The notes below the pieces were generated by a model. That model searched no databases. It worked only from the letters and a program-made list of their open reading frames with translations, and was not told the DNA's origin. Shown in pieces: positions 28,770-36,948 of a stretch of 64,000 bases of DNA. The position numbers and the translations under genes were made by a program. Location: assembly GCA_947483555.1 (NCBI GenBank), contig CANKMW010000017.1, positions 1 through 64,000 of the forward strand, written 5' to 3'. Numbering within the stretch: the stretch's first letter is position 1; the number at the start of each line of letters is the position of its first letter. The stretch comes from Myxococcales bacterium. Its GTDB lineage: Bacteria > Myxococcota_A > Polyangia > Haliangiales > Haliangiaceae.

Positions 28770-30680
28770 TCAGCGCCCGACGTACGGCCGGGCCTGCACG
28801 ATCCAGATCGTCTCGCCCTCGAGCACCCACTCGACGTCGAGCGGCGCGCCGGGATCGAACAGCGGGATGAAGCGGCGGACCGCCGTGACCAGGCGCTTGG
28901 CGCGGGCCTCGGTCAGGATGATCTCGCCGGGCGGGACCTGGATCTCCTTGAGGCCACCCTGGGGGTCGAAGACCAGCATCGTGGGATCGTCGGCGCGCGA
29001 GATGATGCGGGTGCCGTCGTTGGTGGCGTCGAAGATGATCTGCTCCGGGATCTTCTGGCCCTCGACCACGCGCATGCCCAGGCCCCACTTGGCGTTGATC
29101 GTGAAGCCGTCGTCGTCGCGCTCGTCCCACAGGTTGGTCGAGACCAGCACACCGGCGGCGGTGGCGGCGACGCCGATCTGGATCATGACCGCGGCGTAGA
29201 CCTGGCGGTGGTCGATGCCGAACGCGCCGCGCTCCTCGACGCCGCGCAGGGTCCACAGCGACGCCCACACCGTCTTGACCGCCTCGCCGAGCGGTCCCTT
29301 GCCGCGCACGTTGGGAACGGTGTCGTAGAGCCCGGCGCCGTTGAAGCCGGGTAGGTCCTCGGCGTTGGTCGAGCTGCGCACGAACACGCCCTTGCCGCCC
29401 AGCTTGAGGCGGACCCGCTTGTAGAACATGTCGAGCACGGCCGGATCGATGGGCGCCGCCACGATCGCCTTGCGCAGCTCGTCGAGCGCGCTCTTGCGCC
29501 ACGCCGCGTCGGTGGCGAAGCGCGGGTCGGTCAGCATGGCGTCGACCTTGGCGTCGAGGCGGTTCTGCTTCATGTGGCGCACGTAGTAGAAGAACGGCAC
29601 CCCGAAGCCGTCGGGGATGTTGACGTCGGCCAGGTTGGCGGTGCGGATCTCTCCGAGGTTGGCGGTCTTGGTGCCGTACTTGATGACGTCCTTGGCGCGG
29701 ATGCGGGTCAGCATCGCCAGCCGGGTCTCGGCCAGATCGGCCTGGGGCAGGTCGACCTTCTTGACCTTGGCTCGCTTCTCCTCCCACGCCGCGATCTCGG
29801 CGGCGGTGGCCTCGCGCACCGTGATCGCGAGGTCGGTGACCTCGTAGTAGACGACCTTGCCGTCGTACTTGCCGAACTCGGTGCGCGCCTTCTTGTAGCC
29901 GGCGTTGGGGACGTTCCATGCCGTGGCGCGCAAGTTGACGTGCGACAGTGGGGTCGAGAACGTCGTCGACAGCACGCCCGAGACCGGCGTGATGTCGGGG
30001 TAGCTCTCCTGCAAGAGCGCGATGTCGCCACGGTCGAAGGTCAGCTCCTCGTAGGGCGTCCCGATCGGGACCAACCGGAGTCGGCCGACCGACCAGCCCT
30101 TGTGGAACGCCTGGTAGTCGGCGGCCTTGTAGATCTCGTCGTTGGTGACCACCTTGAGGCCCTTCTTCGCCACCTCCTTGGCCATCTTCTCCTGCAACGG
30201 AGAGTCGGGGCGGTACGCGAGATCCTTCTTGAAGAAAGTCTCGCTCAAGCGCTTGTGAACCCGCAGCACGTCGGGAACGCCGATCTTGTCGCCCTCCCAG
30301 AACGAGAACACCCAGCGGTCGACCTTCAGGTGGTGGGTGATGTAGCCGAGGATGAAGCGCGGCTTGTCGCGCTCGTAGTTCTTGTTGTACTCGCGGATGT
30401 TGTCGGCGGTCCACGCCTGCTTGAGCAGCACGCCGAGCACGAAGTCGGCGTGGAGCTCGAACAGGTTGACGTCGATGAAGTAGATCTCGTTCGACTTGAC
30501 GTCGATCACGAACTTGCCGAACTCGTCGGAGTTGAGCTGGCGCGAGTAGTGCGACCAGGTTGCCTCGTCGGCGATGCCCTTGACCCACACCCGGCGCTCG
30601 TCGGCGGTGGCGGGCGGTGCGGTGGCCACCACGCCAGCGGTGAGGGCGAGGACGACGAACGCCAGCGCGAGACGCGACAT
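28770..30680 (-). CDS. Secreted PEP/pyruvate-binding (PPDK N-terminal-like) domain protein
   Basis: From the ATG at 30680 the product has 636 residues with a signal peptide (MSRLALAFVVLALTAGVVATA, cleavage near residue 27). The C-terminal 320 residues match the N-terminal ATP-grasp domain of pyruvate phosphate dikinase/PEP synthase: VFVRSSTNAEDLPGFNGAG, AFGIDHRQVYAAVMIQ, GVLVSTNLW and a final VEWVLEGETIWIVQARP. The N-terminal half is unfamiliar but includes TPLSHVNLRA, the conserved segment with the phosphohistidine-type His of this superfamily (SHVNL). Export of an ATP-grasp enzyme is odd because ATP is scarce outside the cytoplasm. The start is supported by the signal peptide and by TATGAT seven bases upstream. 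A longer frame to 30893 is rejected. Confidence 0.88.
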   Translation of the reverse strand: MSRLALAFVVLALTAGVVATAPPATADERRVWVKGIADEATWSHYSRQLNSDEFGKFVIDVKSNEIYFIDVNLFELHADFVLGVLLKQAWTADNIREYNKNYERDKPRFILGYITHHLKVDRWVFSFWEGDKIGVPDVLRVHKRLSETFFKKDLAYRPDSPLQEKMAKEVAKKGLKVVTNDEIYKAADYQAFHKGWSVGRLRLVPIGTPYEELTFDRGDIALLQESYPDITPVSGVLSTTFSTPLSHVNLRATAWNVPNAGYKKARTEFGKYDGKVVYYEVTDLAITVREATAAEIAAWEEKRAKVKKVDLPQADLAETRLAMLTRIRAKDVIKYGTKTANLGEIRTANLADVNIPDGFGVPFFYYVRHMKQNRLDAKVDAMLTDPRFATDAAWRKSALDELRKAIVAAPIDPAVLDMFYKRVRLKLGGKGVFVRSSTNAEDLPGFNGAGLYDTVPNVRGKGPLGEAVKTVWASLWTLRGVEERGAFGIDHRQVYAAVMIQIGVAATAAGVLVSTNLWDERDDDGFTINAKWGLGMRVVEGQKIPEQIIFDATNDGTRIISRADDPTMLVFDPQGGLKEIQVPPGEIILTEARAKRLVTAVRRFIPLFDPGAPLDVEWVLEGETIWIVQARPYVGR

Positions 30681-30687
30681 GTCCGGG

Positions 30688-30693
30688 ATCATA
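30688..30693 (-). promoter_or_regulatory. TATGAT -10 element, leaderless start of the PEP-binding protein gene
   Basis: On the minus strand TATGAT is followed by seven bases and the ATG at 30680. The predicted transcript has at most one untranslated base. Confidence 0.5.
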
Positions 30694-30766
30694 CGGCCGA
30701 GGTCCGCCGCCGGTCTCGGGATGGGCAGCTTTACAGCGGCCGGCGGCCCGGCGATGGTCGGCGCCG

Positions 30767-32020
30767 ATGAGCCAGCCGACCTCGCCGCGACCGTCGCTCG
30801 ATCGCGGGGTGGCCCTCGCGGTGCTGGTGGCCGCCCTCGGCTACTTCGTCGACATCTACGATCTGATCCTGTTCGGGGTGGTGCGCAAGCCAAGCCTGGC
30901 CGCGCTCGGCGTCGACCCCGCCGACAGCGCCGCGATGCTGGCCCAGGGTGAGCGGCTGCTCAACTTCCAGATGACCGGCCTCTTGCTCGGCGGCATCCTG
31001 TGGGGCGTCCTGGGCGACAAGCGCGGGCGGTTGAGCGTGCTGTTCGGCTCGATCATCACCTACTCGCTGGCCAACCTCGCCAATGGCTTCGTGCAGGACC
31101 TCGATCAGTACGCGGCGCTGCGCCTGATCGCCGGTATCGGGCTGGCCGGCGAGCTCGGCGCCGGCATCACGCTGGTCAGCGAGATCCTGCACCGCGACCG
31201 TCGCGGCTGGGGCACCACCATCGTCGCCACCGTGGGCATCTGCGGCGGCGTGGTCGCCGCGCTGGTCGGGGACGCGGTCGCGTGGCGGACCGCGTACTTC
31301 ATCGGCGGCGGCATGGGGCTGGCGCTCCTGGCCCTCCGCGTCGGGGTCCGCGAGTCGCCGATGTTCGCGGCGGTGCGCCGCGCCGAGCACGGCGCGGCCC
31401 GCGGCGACCTGCGCGCACTGTTCAGCTCGGCGACCCGCCTGCGTCGCTACCTCTCGGTCATCCTGGTCGGCGTGCCGATCTGGTACGTGGTCGGCATCCT
31501 GATCTTCTTCTCGCCGGAGCTCGGTGGCGCGCTCGGCATGACGGTCAAGCCGGTGACCGGGCGCGCGCTGCTGTACTGCTATGCCGGTCTGGCGTTTGGC
31601 GACCTGGCCTCGGGCGCGCTGTCGCAGCTGTTGCGGTCGCGCAAGAAGGCGCTGGCGGTGTTCCTGACCCTCACCGCCGTCAGCGTGGCGCTCTACTTCA
31701 CGGTCGCACCGCGCTCGCTGACCGCGTTCTACGCCACCTGCACCATGCTCGGCGTCTCCACCGGCTACTGGGCGGTCTTCATCACCACGGCCGCCGAGCA
31801 GTTCGGCACCAACCTGCGCGCCACGGTGACCACGACGGCGCCCAACTTCGTGCGCGGCGCGGTGGTGCCGATGAGCCTGAGCTACAAGCAGCTGCGCGGC
31901 GAGGTCGGCGTGGTCGAGGGCGCGATCGTCATCGGCGCCGTGGCGGTGGTGCTGGGTGGCCTCGCCCTGTGGCTGCTCGACGAGACCTACGGCAAGGATC
32001 TCGACTACATCGAGTCGTGA
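30767..32020 (+). CDS. MFS transporter
   Basis: The 417-residue product has about 12 membrane spans and the MFS loop 2-3 signature GVLGDKRGR. The segment RLIAGIGLAGELGAGITLVSE resembles the metabolite:H+ symporter (MHS) and sugar/organic-acid branches. The last cytoplasmic helix ends LDYIES. Substrate not predictable. It is divergent from the PEP-binding protein gene across 86 bp. I see no good Shine-Dalgarno or TAnnnT element, so the ATG at 30767 is likely but not secured. Confidence 0.88.
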   Translation: MSQPTSPRPSLDRGVALAVLVAALGYFVDIYDLILFGVVRKPSLAALGVDPADSAAMLAQGERLLNFQMTGLLLGGILWGVLGDKRGRLSVLFGSIITYSLANLANGFVQDLDQYAALRLIAGIGLAGELGAGITLVSEILHRDRRGWGTTIVATVGICGGVVAALVGDAVAWRTAYFIGGGMGLALLALRVGVRESPMFAAVRRAEHGAARGDLRALFSSATRLRRYLSVILVGVPIWYVVGILIFFSPELGGALGMTVKPVTGRALLYCYAGLAFGDLASGALSQLLRSRKKALAVFLTLTAVSVALYFTVAPRSLTAFYATCTMLGVSTGYWAVFITTAAEQFGTNLRATVTTTAPNFVRGAVVPMSLSYKQLRGEVGVVEGAIVIGAVAVVLGGLALWLLDETYGKDLDYIES

Positions 32021-32036
32021 GCGGGCGGGCGCCGGG

Positions 32037-32579
32037 TCACAGCTCGGCCAGCACCTGGTCGAGCTCGGCGGACTCGAGGCGCGAGTTGGCCTTGAGGCCG
32101 AGGATGAAGCCCTCGGCCTCGACCTGGTCGCGTTCGAGCTGTTCGGACGCGCACGCCGGGTGCAGATAGCCGGCGCCCTTGGTGACGAAGGCGCCGGTGT
32201 CGACCTGGCGCTCGACCGCGATCCGCAGCGTGCCCTTCTCGATCGCCGCCTCGCAGAACATGCACCTGGCGCGGCCGGTCGGCGCGCGGTCGGCGTACGG
32301 GAACGCGCCCGGCTTGGTCGCCTTCTTGCCAGCGGAGATCAACTGGTCGATGGTGGCGCGCTCGGCGACCTCGCCGCCGTACTCGTCGAGCGTCGGCTTG
32401 AGGGCGTCGGGAAGCGCGCTCGCGGCGCACGCGAGGTGGTGCCAGCGGTGCGACGAGCCGCCGTCGTTGAACTGGCTATCGAACTCCTCACCGAAGCGGA
32501 GCTCGCCCTTGGCGATCGGCTTGCGGCAGGTGCGGCAGCTCGCGCGGCCGGACTTGGCTTCTTCGATCAGGTGCGCCAT
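32037..32579 (-). CDS. Protein with two PARP-type zinc fingers
   Basis: The product has 180 residues and no catalytic domain. Two zinc fingers match the PARP consensus CX2C-X28-30-HX2C: C15, C18, H48, C51 and C106, C109, H140, C143. The first begins EEAKSGRASCRTCRKPIAKGELRFG, and a WHHLACA block closes it. In eukaryotic PARP1 and DNA ligase III such fingers recognise DNA breaks; bacterial stand-alone versions are little studied. A DNA nick or end-binding role is inference. The segment between them (75-100) has Lys/Arg residues. TACCGT and six bases precede the ATG. Confidence 0.88.
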   Translation of the reverse strand: MAHLIEEAKSGRASCRTCRKPIAKGELRFGEEFDSQFNDGGSSHRWHHLACAASALPDALKPTLDEYGGEVAERATIDQLISAGKKATKPGAFPYADRAPTGRARCMFCEAAIEKGTLRIAVERQVDTGAFVTKGAGYLHPACASEQLERDQVEAEGFILGLKANSRLESAELDQVLAEL

Positions 32580-32585
32580 GGGCGG

Positions 32586-32591
32586 ACGGTA
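32586..32591 (-). promoter_or_regulatory. TACCGT -10 element, leaderless start of the PARP-finger gene
   Basis: On the minus strand TACCGT, six bases (CCGCCC) and the ATG at 32579. It fits the pattern of the other leaderless starts in this window. Confidence 0.5.
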
Positions 32592-32667
32592 TCGCGAAAG
32601 TGCGTCCTTCGACTCGGCGCTTCGCGCCTCGCTCAGGACGAGCGGGGCTTGGCGGTTGCCGGGCCGC

Positions 32668-32739
32668 GGTTTCGGTTTCGGCTACGGCTACGGTTTCGGT
32701 TTCGGCTACGGCTACGGTTTCGGTTTCGGTTTCGGTTTC
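32668..32739. repeat. Hexanucleotide microsatellite (GGTTTC/GGCTAC)
   Basis: Twelve perfect 6-bp units in the order 2x GGTTTC, 2x GGCTAC, 2x GGTTTC, 2x GGCTAC, 4x GGTTTC, so there is also a 24-bp higher-order period. It fills the gap between two divergent zinc-finger genes and ends 26 bp before the -10 element of the zinc-ribbon gene. The rest of the 198-bp gap shows only the two promoters. Confidence 0.9.
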
Positions 32740-32764
32740 GGCCTCCTCGCCGGGCGGGCTGACG

Positions 32765-32770
32765 TATGAT
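32765..32770 (+). promoter_or_regulatory. TATGAT -10 element that relocates the zinc-ribbon gene start
   Basis: TATGAT is followed by seven bases and a GTG at 32778. An in-frame ATG at 32766 lies inside this hexamer and so could not be on the transcript if the promoter is used. Confidence 0.45.
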
Positions 32771-32777
32771 CGACGGC

Positions 32778-34007
32778 GTGAGCGACGCGCCCTCTGCGCC
32801 GGAGACCGGGCACACCAGCTACAAGTGCCCGCAGTGCGGCGCCGCGCAGGCGCTGCAGCCCGGCGCTGAGGCCCTGGGCTGCGTTCATTGCGGGCATCAG
32901 GTCCGCATCGACGCCCCGGCGCGACCGGTTCACGAGCACGACTTCGAGGCGGCGCGGCTGCGCGTGCGCCGCGGCCCGGCGACCGATCTGGTCAAGGGCG
33001 GGCGCGAGGTGCAGTGCAAGCAGTGCGGCGCCCGCGCGGTGACCGCGCAGCACGCCAACCGGTGCCAGTTCTGCGACGAGCCGCTGGTGGTCGAGATCCA
33101 GCCCGAGCCCGACACCGTGTTCCCCGACGCGGTGCTGCCGTTCACGATCGACAAGGCCGCCGCCGGCGCCGGCTACACGGCGTGGCTGCGATCGCGGTGG
33201 TTCGCGCCCGGCGATCTCACGCGGCGCGCCCGCCAGCACGGCATGGACGGCGTCTACGTGCCGTACTGGGCCTACGACTCCGATACCACCACGCGTTACA
33301 CCGGTGCGCGCGGCGAGTACTACCACGTCGACGAGACCTACCGCGATGCCCACGGCAAGCAGCAGAGCCGGCGGGTGCGCAAGACGCGCTGGCACCCCGC
33401 CGCCGGCACGGTGCGGGTCGCGTTCGACGACGTCCTGGTGCCGGCCTCGAAGGGCATGCCGCGCCATCGGCTGGCCGAGCTCGAGCCGTGGCACGTCGAG
33501 GAATGCAAGCCGTTCGATGGCGCGTACCTGGCCGGCTTCATCGCCGAACGCTACTCGGTCGATCTCGAGGACGGCTTTCGCGAGGCCGGGCAGATCATGG
33601 AGCGGACGATCACGCAGACGGTACGCCGCGACATCGGCGGCGACGAGCAGCGCGTCCACAACATGGACGTGCGCCATCAGGGGGTGACCTTCAAGCACCT
33701 GCTCTTGCCGGTCTGGGTCAGCGCGTTCAAGTACGACGCCAAGGTCTATCGCGTGGTGCTCAACGCCCGCACCGGCGAGGTCGCCGGCGATCGGCCGTGG
33801 AGCATCTGGAAGATCGCCGGCTTCGCGCTCGCGGTCCTGGCCCTGATCGCCGCCATCATCTACCTCGTGCACCGCGCGAAGCAGCCAGCGCCACCACCCG
33901 AGCCGCCGCCGGGTGAGTACCGTCAGCAACCCGCCGAGCAGTCGACGCTGCAGTGGTCTACTTCGCCGTGCCCTGCGCCGCCCGGTGCACCTCGGCGTGC
34001 AGGTTGA
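32778..34007 (+). CDS. Double zinc-ribbon membrane protein
   Basis: From the GTG at 32778 the product has 409 residues (413 from the ATG at 32766). Two zinc ribbons open it: YKCPQCGAAQALQPGAEALGCVHCG and VQCKQCGARAVTAQHANRCQFC. A long conserved middle follows (VLPFTIDKAAA, GMDGVYVPYWAYDSDT, HNMDVRHQGVTFKHLLLPVWVSAFKYDAK), then one membrane span (about residues 345-366) and a Pro-rich tail. Proteins of this layout are often labelled primosomal protein N'-like or TFIIB-zinc-ribbon proteins, but no helicase motif is present. Probably a membrane-anchored cytoplasmic protein of unknown role. Its 3' end overlaps the convergent gene by 50 bp. Confidence 0.8.
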   Translation: MSDAPSAPETGHTSYKCPQCGAAQALQPGAEALGCVHCGHQVRIDAPARPVHEHDFEAARLRVRRGPATDLVKGGREVQCKQCGARAVTAQHANRCQFCDEPLVVEIQPEPDTVFPDAVLPFTIDKAAAGAGYTAWLRSRWFAPGDLTRRARQHGMDGVYVPYWAYDSDTTTRYTGARGEYYHVDETYRDAHGKQQSRRVRKTRWHPAAGTVRVAFDDVLVPASKGMPRHRLAELEPWHVEECKPFDGAYLAGFIAERYSVDLEDGFREAGQIMERTITQTVRRDIGGDEQRVHNMDVRHQGVTFKHLLLPVWVSAFKYDAKVYRVVLNARTGEVAGDRPWSIWKIAGFALAVLALIAAIIYLVHRAKQPAPPPEPPPGEYRQQPAEQSTLQWSTSPCPAPPGAPRRAG

Positions 34008-34965
34008 GGCCGCGCGAGTAGCTCGGCTTGCCCCAGCGCTTGTCGGCGGGATTCGAGAAGGCGCCGAAGACGCGGGCCAGCGGCTTGTCACCGCCGTCGG
34101 CGTAGCCGGCCGCGGCGCCCTTGCGGATGGCGGCGTAGTCGCCGCCGCGCGCGAAGCCGAGCACCGCGCCGTCGAGCGCGGCCGCCGACGCCAGCAGGAA
34201 GTCGCGGGTGAGCACGAGTGGGACCTGACGCGGTCCCGGCACGATGTCCTGCATGTAGATCGCGGTGTGGCAGGCGATCGCGATCGCGCCCCGCGGTCGG
34301 GCGTCGGCCCGCTTCGCCACCGCCTGCCAGTCGAACGCGGCCAGATCCATCAGGTGGTTGTGGCCGACGTAGGCCACGATGTGGGCGTCGCCACCGGCGG
34401 CGATCTTGGTGCCGTCGGGGAGCGTGACCGCGTGCGTCGTCACGCCGTACAGATCGTCGGCGTAGTGGGTGAACGCCCGGTGGATCTGCTCGCCACGCCA
34501 GGCCTGGGCCACGACGTACATGGTGAAGCGGGGTGGCGCACCGGCCCGCTTCCACGCCGCGGGCGTCGTCAGCTCGCGGCGCCACACCCGCAGATCGAGG
34601 ACGTGGTCCTCGTCGATCGCCGCGCCGTCGGTGTCGAGCACCTGCTGCCAGCCGCCGCCGCGGCGCCCGAACCAGCCCAGGAAGCCCTCGGTGGTGGCCC
34701 AGTAGAGATTTCGGTCCGGGCGGTCGCCGTCGCCGAGTCGGGCGTTGCCGCACGGGATGACGTCGTTGTCACACAGCGGCACGTGGGCCTGCACCACCAG
34801 CGGCTTGCCGGCGGCCAGGTCGGCGACGACGCGGTCGGTCAGGCCGTCGAGCCAGCCCTCGGCGTCGGCGGGCGGCGCGGCGTCAGCCGTGGCGGGAGCG
34901 AGCGCGGCGAGCGCGGCGAGCGCGGCGCAGACGATGGGCACGACGCGCGGAATCCGCATGGTCAT
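33958..34965 (-). CDS. Secreted protein of unknown family, possible caspase-like fold
   Basis: The product has 335 residues with a signal peptide (MTMRIPRVVPIVCAALAALAALAPATADA). I do not recognise a family. Two segments recall the catalytic strands of caspase/gingipain-like cysteine peptidases: a hydrophobic strand ending in His (AHIVAYVGHNHLMD, H202) and another ending in Cys (GAIAIACHTAIYM, C232). The spacing of 30 residues is shorter than usual. Residues 95-130 and 150-175 contain Trp/His-rich segments. It could be a peptidase or a carbohydrate-active protein. It ends inside the convergent zinc-ribbon gene and is followed upstream by a small lipoprotein gene on the same strand. Confidence 0.75.
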   Translation of the reverse strand: MTMRIPRVVPIVCAALAALAALAPATADAAPPADAEGWLDGLTDRVVADLAAGKPLVVQAHVPLCDNDVIPCGNARLGDGDRPDRNLYWATTEGFLGWFGRRGGGWQQVLDTDGAAIDEDHVLDLRVWRRELTTPAAWKRAGAPPRFTMYVVAQAWRGEQIHRAFTHYADDLYGVTTHAVTLPDGTKIAAGGDAHIVAYVGHNHLMDLAAFDWQAVAKRADARPRGAIAIACHTAIYMQDIVPGPRQVPLVLTRDFLLASAAALDGAVLGFARGGDYAAIRKGAAAGYADGGDKPLARVFGAFSNPADKRWGKPSYSRGLNLHAEVHRAAQGTAK

Positions 34966-35019
34966 GAGACACCCCCGACCCGTGGATCATTGCAACCTGC
35001 GCCCGCCCTGACGAACTCC

Positions 35020-35580
35020 TTACTCGAACGCCTCGAACGTGAACATCGCTTCGAGGTCGACCGACGCCCCGGCGTTCTCGAAGTCGCCCTGCGCCGGTCC
35101 GTCGATGCGGACCTTGAAGCTGCCGGCCACCAGCGCCGACCAGTCGTCGCCGGTCACGGCTCCCGAGTCGAAGGAGATCGTCATCGGCACCGGACCGGCC
35201 GCCGTGGTCGGTCCGATGGCGAGACTGGCCACCGGCACGATCGCGCTGGTGCCGTTCATCTCGAACGCGATCGTCGCCGGTCCGTCGTAGATGGCGCCCA
35301 GCGTCGTGACCCCGGTCGACGTGGCAGTCAGGGCCACGGTGAGGCTATCGATCTCGATGCGGCTCGGGTCGCGGCCGAGCGCGTCGCGGGTGGCGGCGGC
35401 GAACGCGCCGTACGGGTTACCTGACTCGGTGTTGATGTTCTTTTCGTCGCCCACCCGGCCGCCGGCGACATCGCCCGAGGAGAACGCCAGGTGGATACCG
35501 ACCGGTGCTGAATGCGAGACCGCGTCATCGCCACAGGCCGCAGCGGCGGGGAACGTGCAGACCAGGAGGAGCTTGTACAT
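35020..35580 (-). CDS. Small beta-rich lipoprotein
   Basis: From the ATG at 35580 the product has 186 residues with a lipoprotein signal (MYKLLLVCTFPAAAAC, Cys at about 16) and a beta-rich domain. No family recognised. The pattern (Asp/Gly-rich, strands such as IEIDSLTVALTATSTG and FKVRIDG) suits a surface beta-sandwich. It lies 55 bp upstream of the 335-residue secreted-protein gene and may be co-transcribed. Confidence 0.7.
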   Translation of the reverse strand: MYKLLLVCTFPAAAACGDDAVSHSAPVGIHLAFSSGDVAGGRVGDEKNINTESGNPYGAFAAATRDALGRDPSRIEIDSLTVALTATSTGVTTLGAIYDGPATIAFEMNGTSAIVPVASLAIGPTTAAGPVPMTISFDSGAVTGDDWSALVAGSFKVRIDGPAQGDFENAGASVDLEAMFTFEAFE

Positions 35581-35644
35581 GTCCGTTAGTGGCGCAGTCG
35601 GCGGGACCGGTCGCAACGAACGTGGGGTGGTAAAGGGTCCGACA

Positions 35645-35658
35645 CGACACGGGTGTCG
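35645..35658 (-). terminator. Short hairpin after the ATP-grasp gene
   Basis: CGACAC-GG-GTGTCG forms a perfect 6-bp stem 13 bp beyond the stop of the ATP-grasp gene. There is no T run, so it may be a weak or factor-dependent terminator, or an operator. Confidence 0.3.
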
Positions 35659-35671
35659 CGGTTCGCGCCCA

Positions 35672-36832
35672 TCACCGCCCGTTCATGTATCGGGTGATGT
35701 CGGTGGCCAGGAGCCGGCGGTTCTCCTCGAGGTCGTCGGCGCGCAGGAAGATGACCGCGAAGGTCGAGGTCTCGCCTTCGTCGAGCATCCGGTACTCCAG
35801 CACCTCGCCGAAGCTCTTGAACAGACTGCGGTCGTCGATGCGGAGCGCTGGATCCTGGAAGCGGTCGGTCGGCACGTCGGTGCACAGGAACGTGTAGACC
35901 GAGTCGTCGGGCTCGGCGAGGATCGCGTCCCAGTCGGGGCGGGTCTCGCGGAAGAAGTGCTTGTACACGTTGATGGCGTACGCGTACTCGGCGATCTCGG
36001 TGGTGCCGAGCCCGGCGAAGCGCAGCGGGTTGACCTCGATGGGCACCAGCTGGCCGTGCGGCGTCAGCCGGAGCTCGAGGTGCATCGGGAAGCGCTTGAG
36101 GTCGAACAGGTCGCCGAGTCGGACCAGGAAGTCGTGGATGGCCTGGTAGTGGCGGCGCACCAGCGAGCGGCGCGTGTAGTAGACCAGGTCGCTGGTGTCG
36201 GCGGCGTCGCGGAACATGTGCTCCATGACGTTGAGGATCACGGGCTCGGCCTTGGCGTCGAAGTAACAGTCGACGGCCAGCTCGATGCCGGGGATCCACT
36301 CCTCGAGGATCACCTTGTGGCCATCGACGACCGCGCCGGCGTAGTTGTGGGCGTAGGTCGCGAGGTCATGGGTGAGGAAGTCGATGGCCGCCGGCCAGTC
36401 GGCGGCGCGCTCGACGCGGCGGACGCCGATCGACGAGATGCCGGCGGCGGGCTTGATCACCAGCGGGAAGCGCAGCGACGCGGCGTCGAGCCGCGGCAGC
36501 TCGGCGACCGTGGTCTCCTTGAAGTAGAACTCGGGGTAGAGCTTGGTCAGCGAGCGCCGGAACGCGACCTTGTCCTTGAACAGGCGCGCCTTGAGCACGC
36601 GGTCGTCGTGCGGGATGGCCTCCTGCAGGAACGCGAGCGCGTTCTCCGAGCTGGTCAGGATCAGCGACTGGTAGGCCAGCTTGGGTCGATCGACGATCAC
36701 CTGGGCCGGCTCGAGCCGCAGCGCCGGCTTCATCGGGACCTTGATGTCCTCGGCGAGGATGGCCGGCTCGCCCAGCTCGAAGAGCGTCTTCGACAGGTAC
36801 GGGGACACCGACGGGCGCGCGAGGATGATCAT
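35672..36832 (-). CDS. ATP-grasp enzyme, unknown substrate
   Basis: From the ATG at 36832 the product has 386 residues. The centre is an ATP-grasp fold: LRFPLVIKPAAGISSIGVRRV (ATP-binding Lys and Gly-rich loop, near 130-150), VILEEWIPGIELAVDCYFD, and the metal-binding end PMHLELRLTPHGQLVPIEVNPLRFAG. Such enzymes couple ATP hydrolysis to ligation of a carboxylate with an amine or thiol. The substrate cannot be assigned. The first residues (MIILARPSVSPYLSKTLFEL) look like a complete N-terminal domain. TATACA lies nine bases before the ATG. The aquaporin gene is divergent. Confidence 0.87.
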   Translation of the reverse strand: MIILARPSVSPYLSKTLFELGEPAILAEDIKVPMKPALRLEPAQVIVDRPKLAYQSLILTSSENALAFLQEAIPHDDRVLKARLFKDKVAFRRSLTKLYPEFYFKETTVAELPRLDAASLRFPLVIKPAAGISSIGVRRVERAADWPAAIDFLTHDLATYAHNYAGAVVDGHKVILEEWIPGIELAVDCYFDAKAEPVILNVMEHMFRDAADTSDLVYYTRRSLVRRHYQAIHDFLVRLGDLFDLKRFPMHLELRLTPHGQLVPIEVNPLRFAGLGTTEIAEYAYAINVYKHFFRETRPDWDAILAEPDDSVYTFLCTDVPTDRFQDPALRIDDRSLFKSFGEVLEYRMLDEGETSTFAVIFLRADDLEENRRLLATDITRYMNGR

Positions 36833-36948
36833 GGCGCCCGCTGTATAGACGACGCGATCCCCACCGTCACCTGGCGACCGGAGTAGCCACGGCGCGGTTG
36901 TGGGATGGAGTAGGATTTGGCGCGAAAACCGACCCCAGGAGCAGGCAC

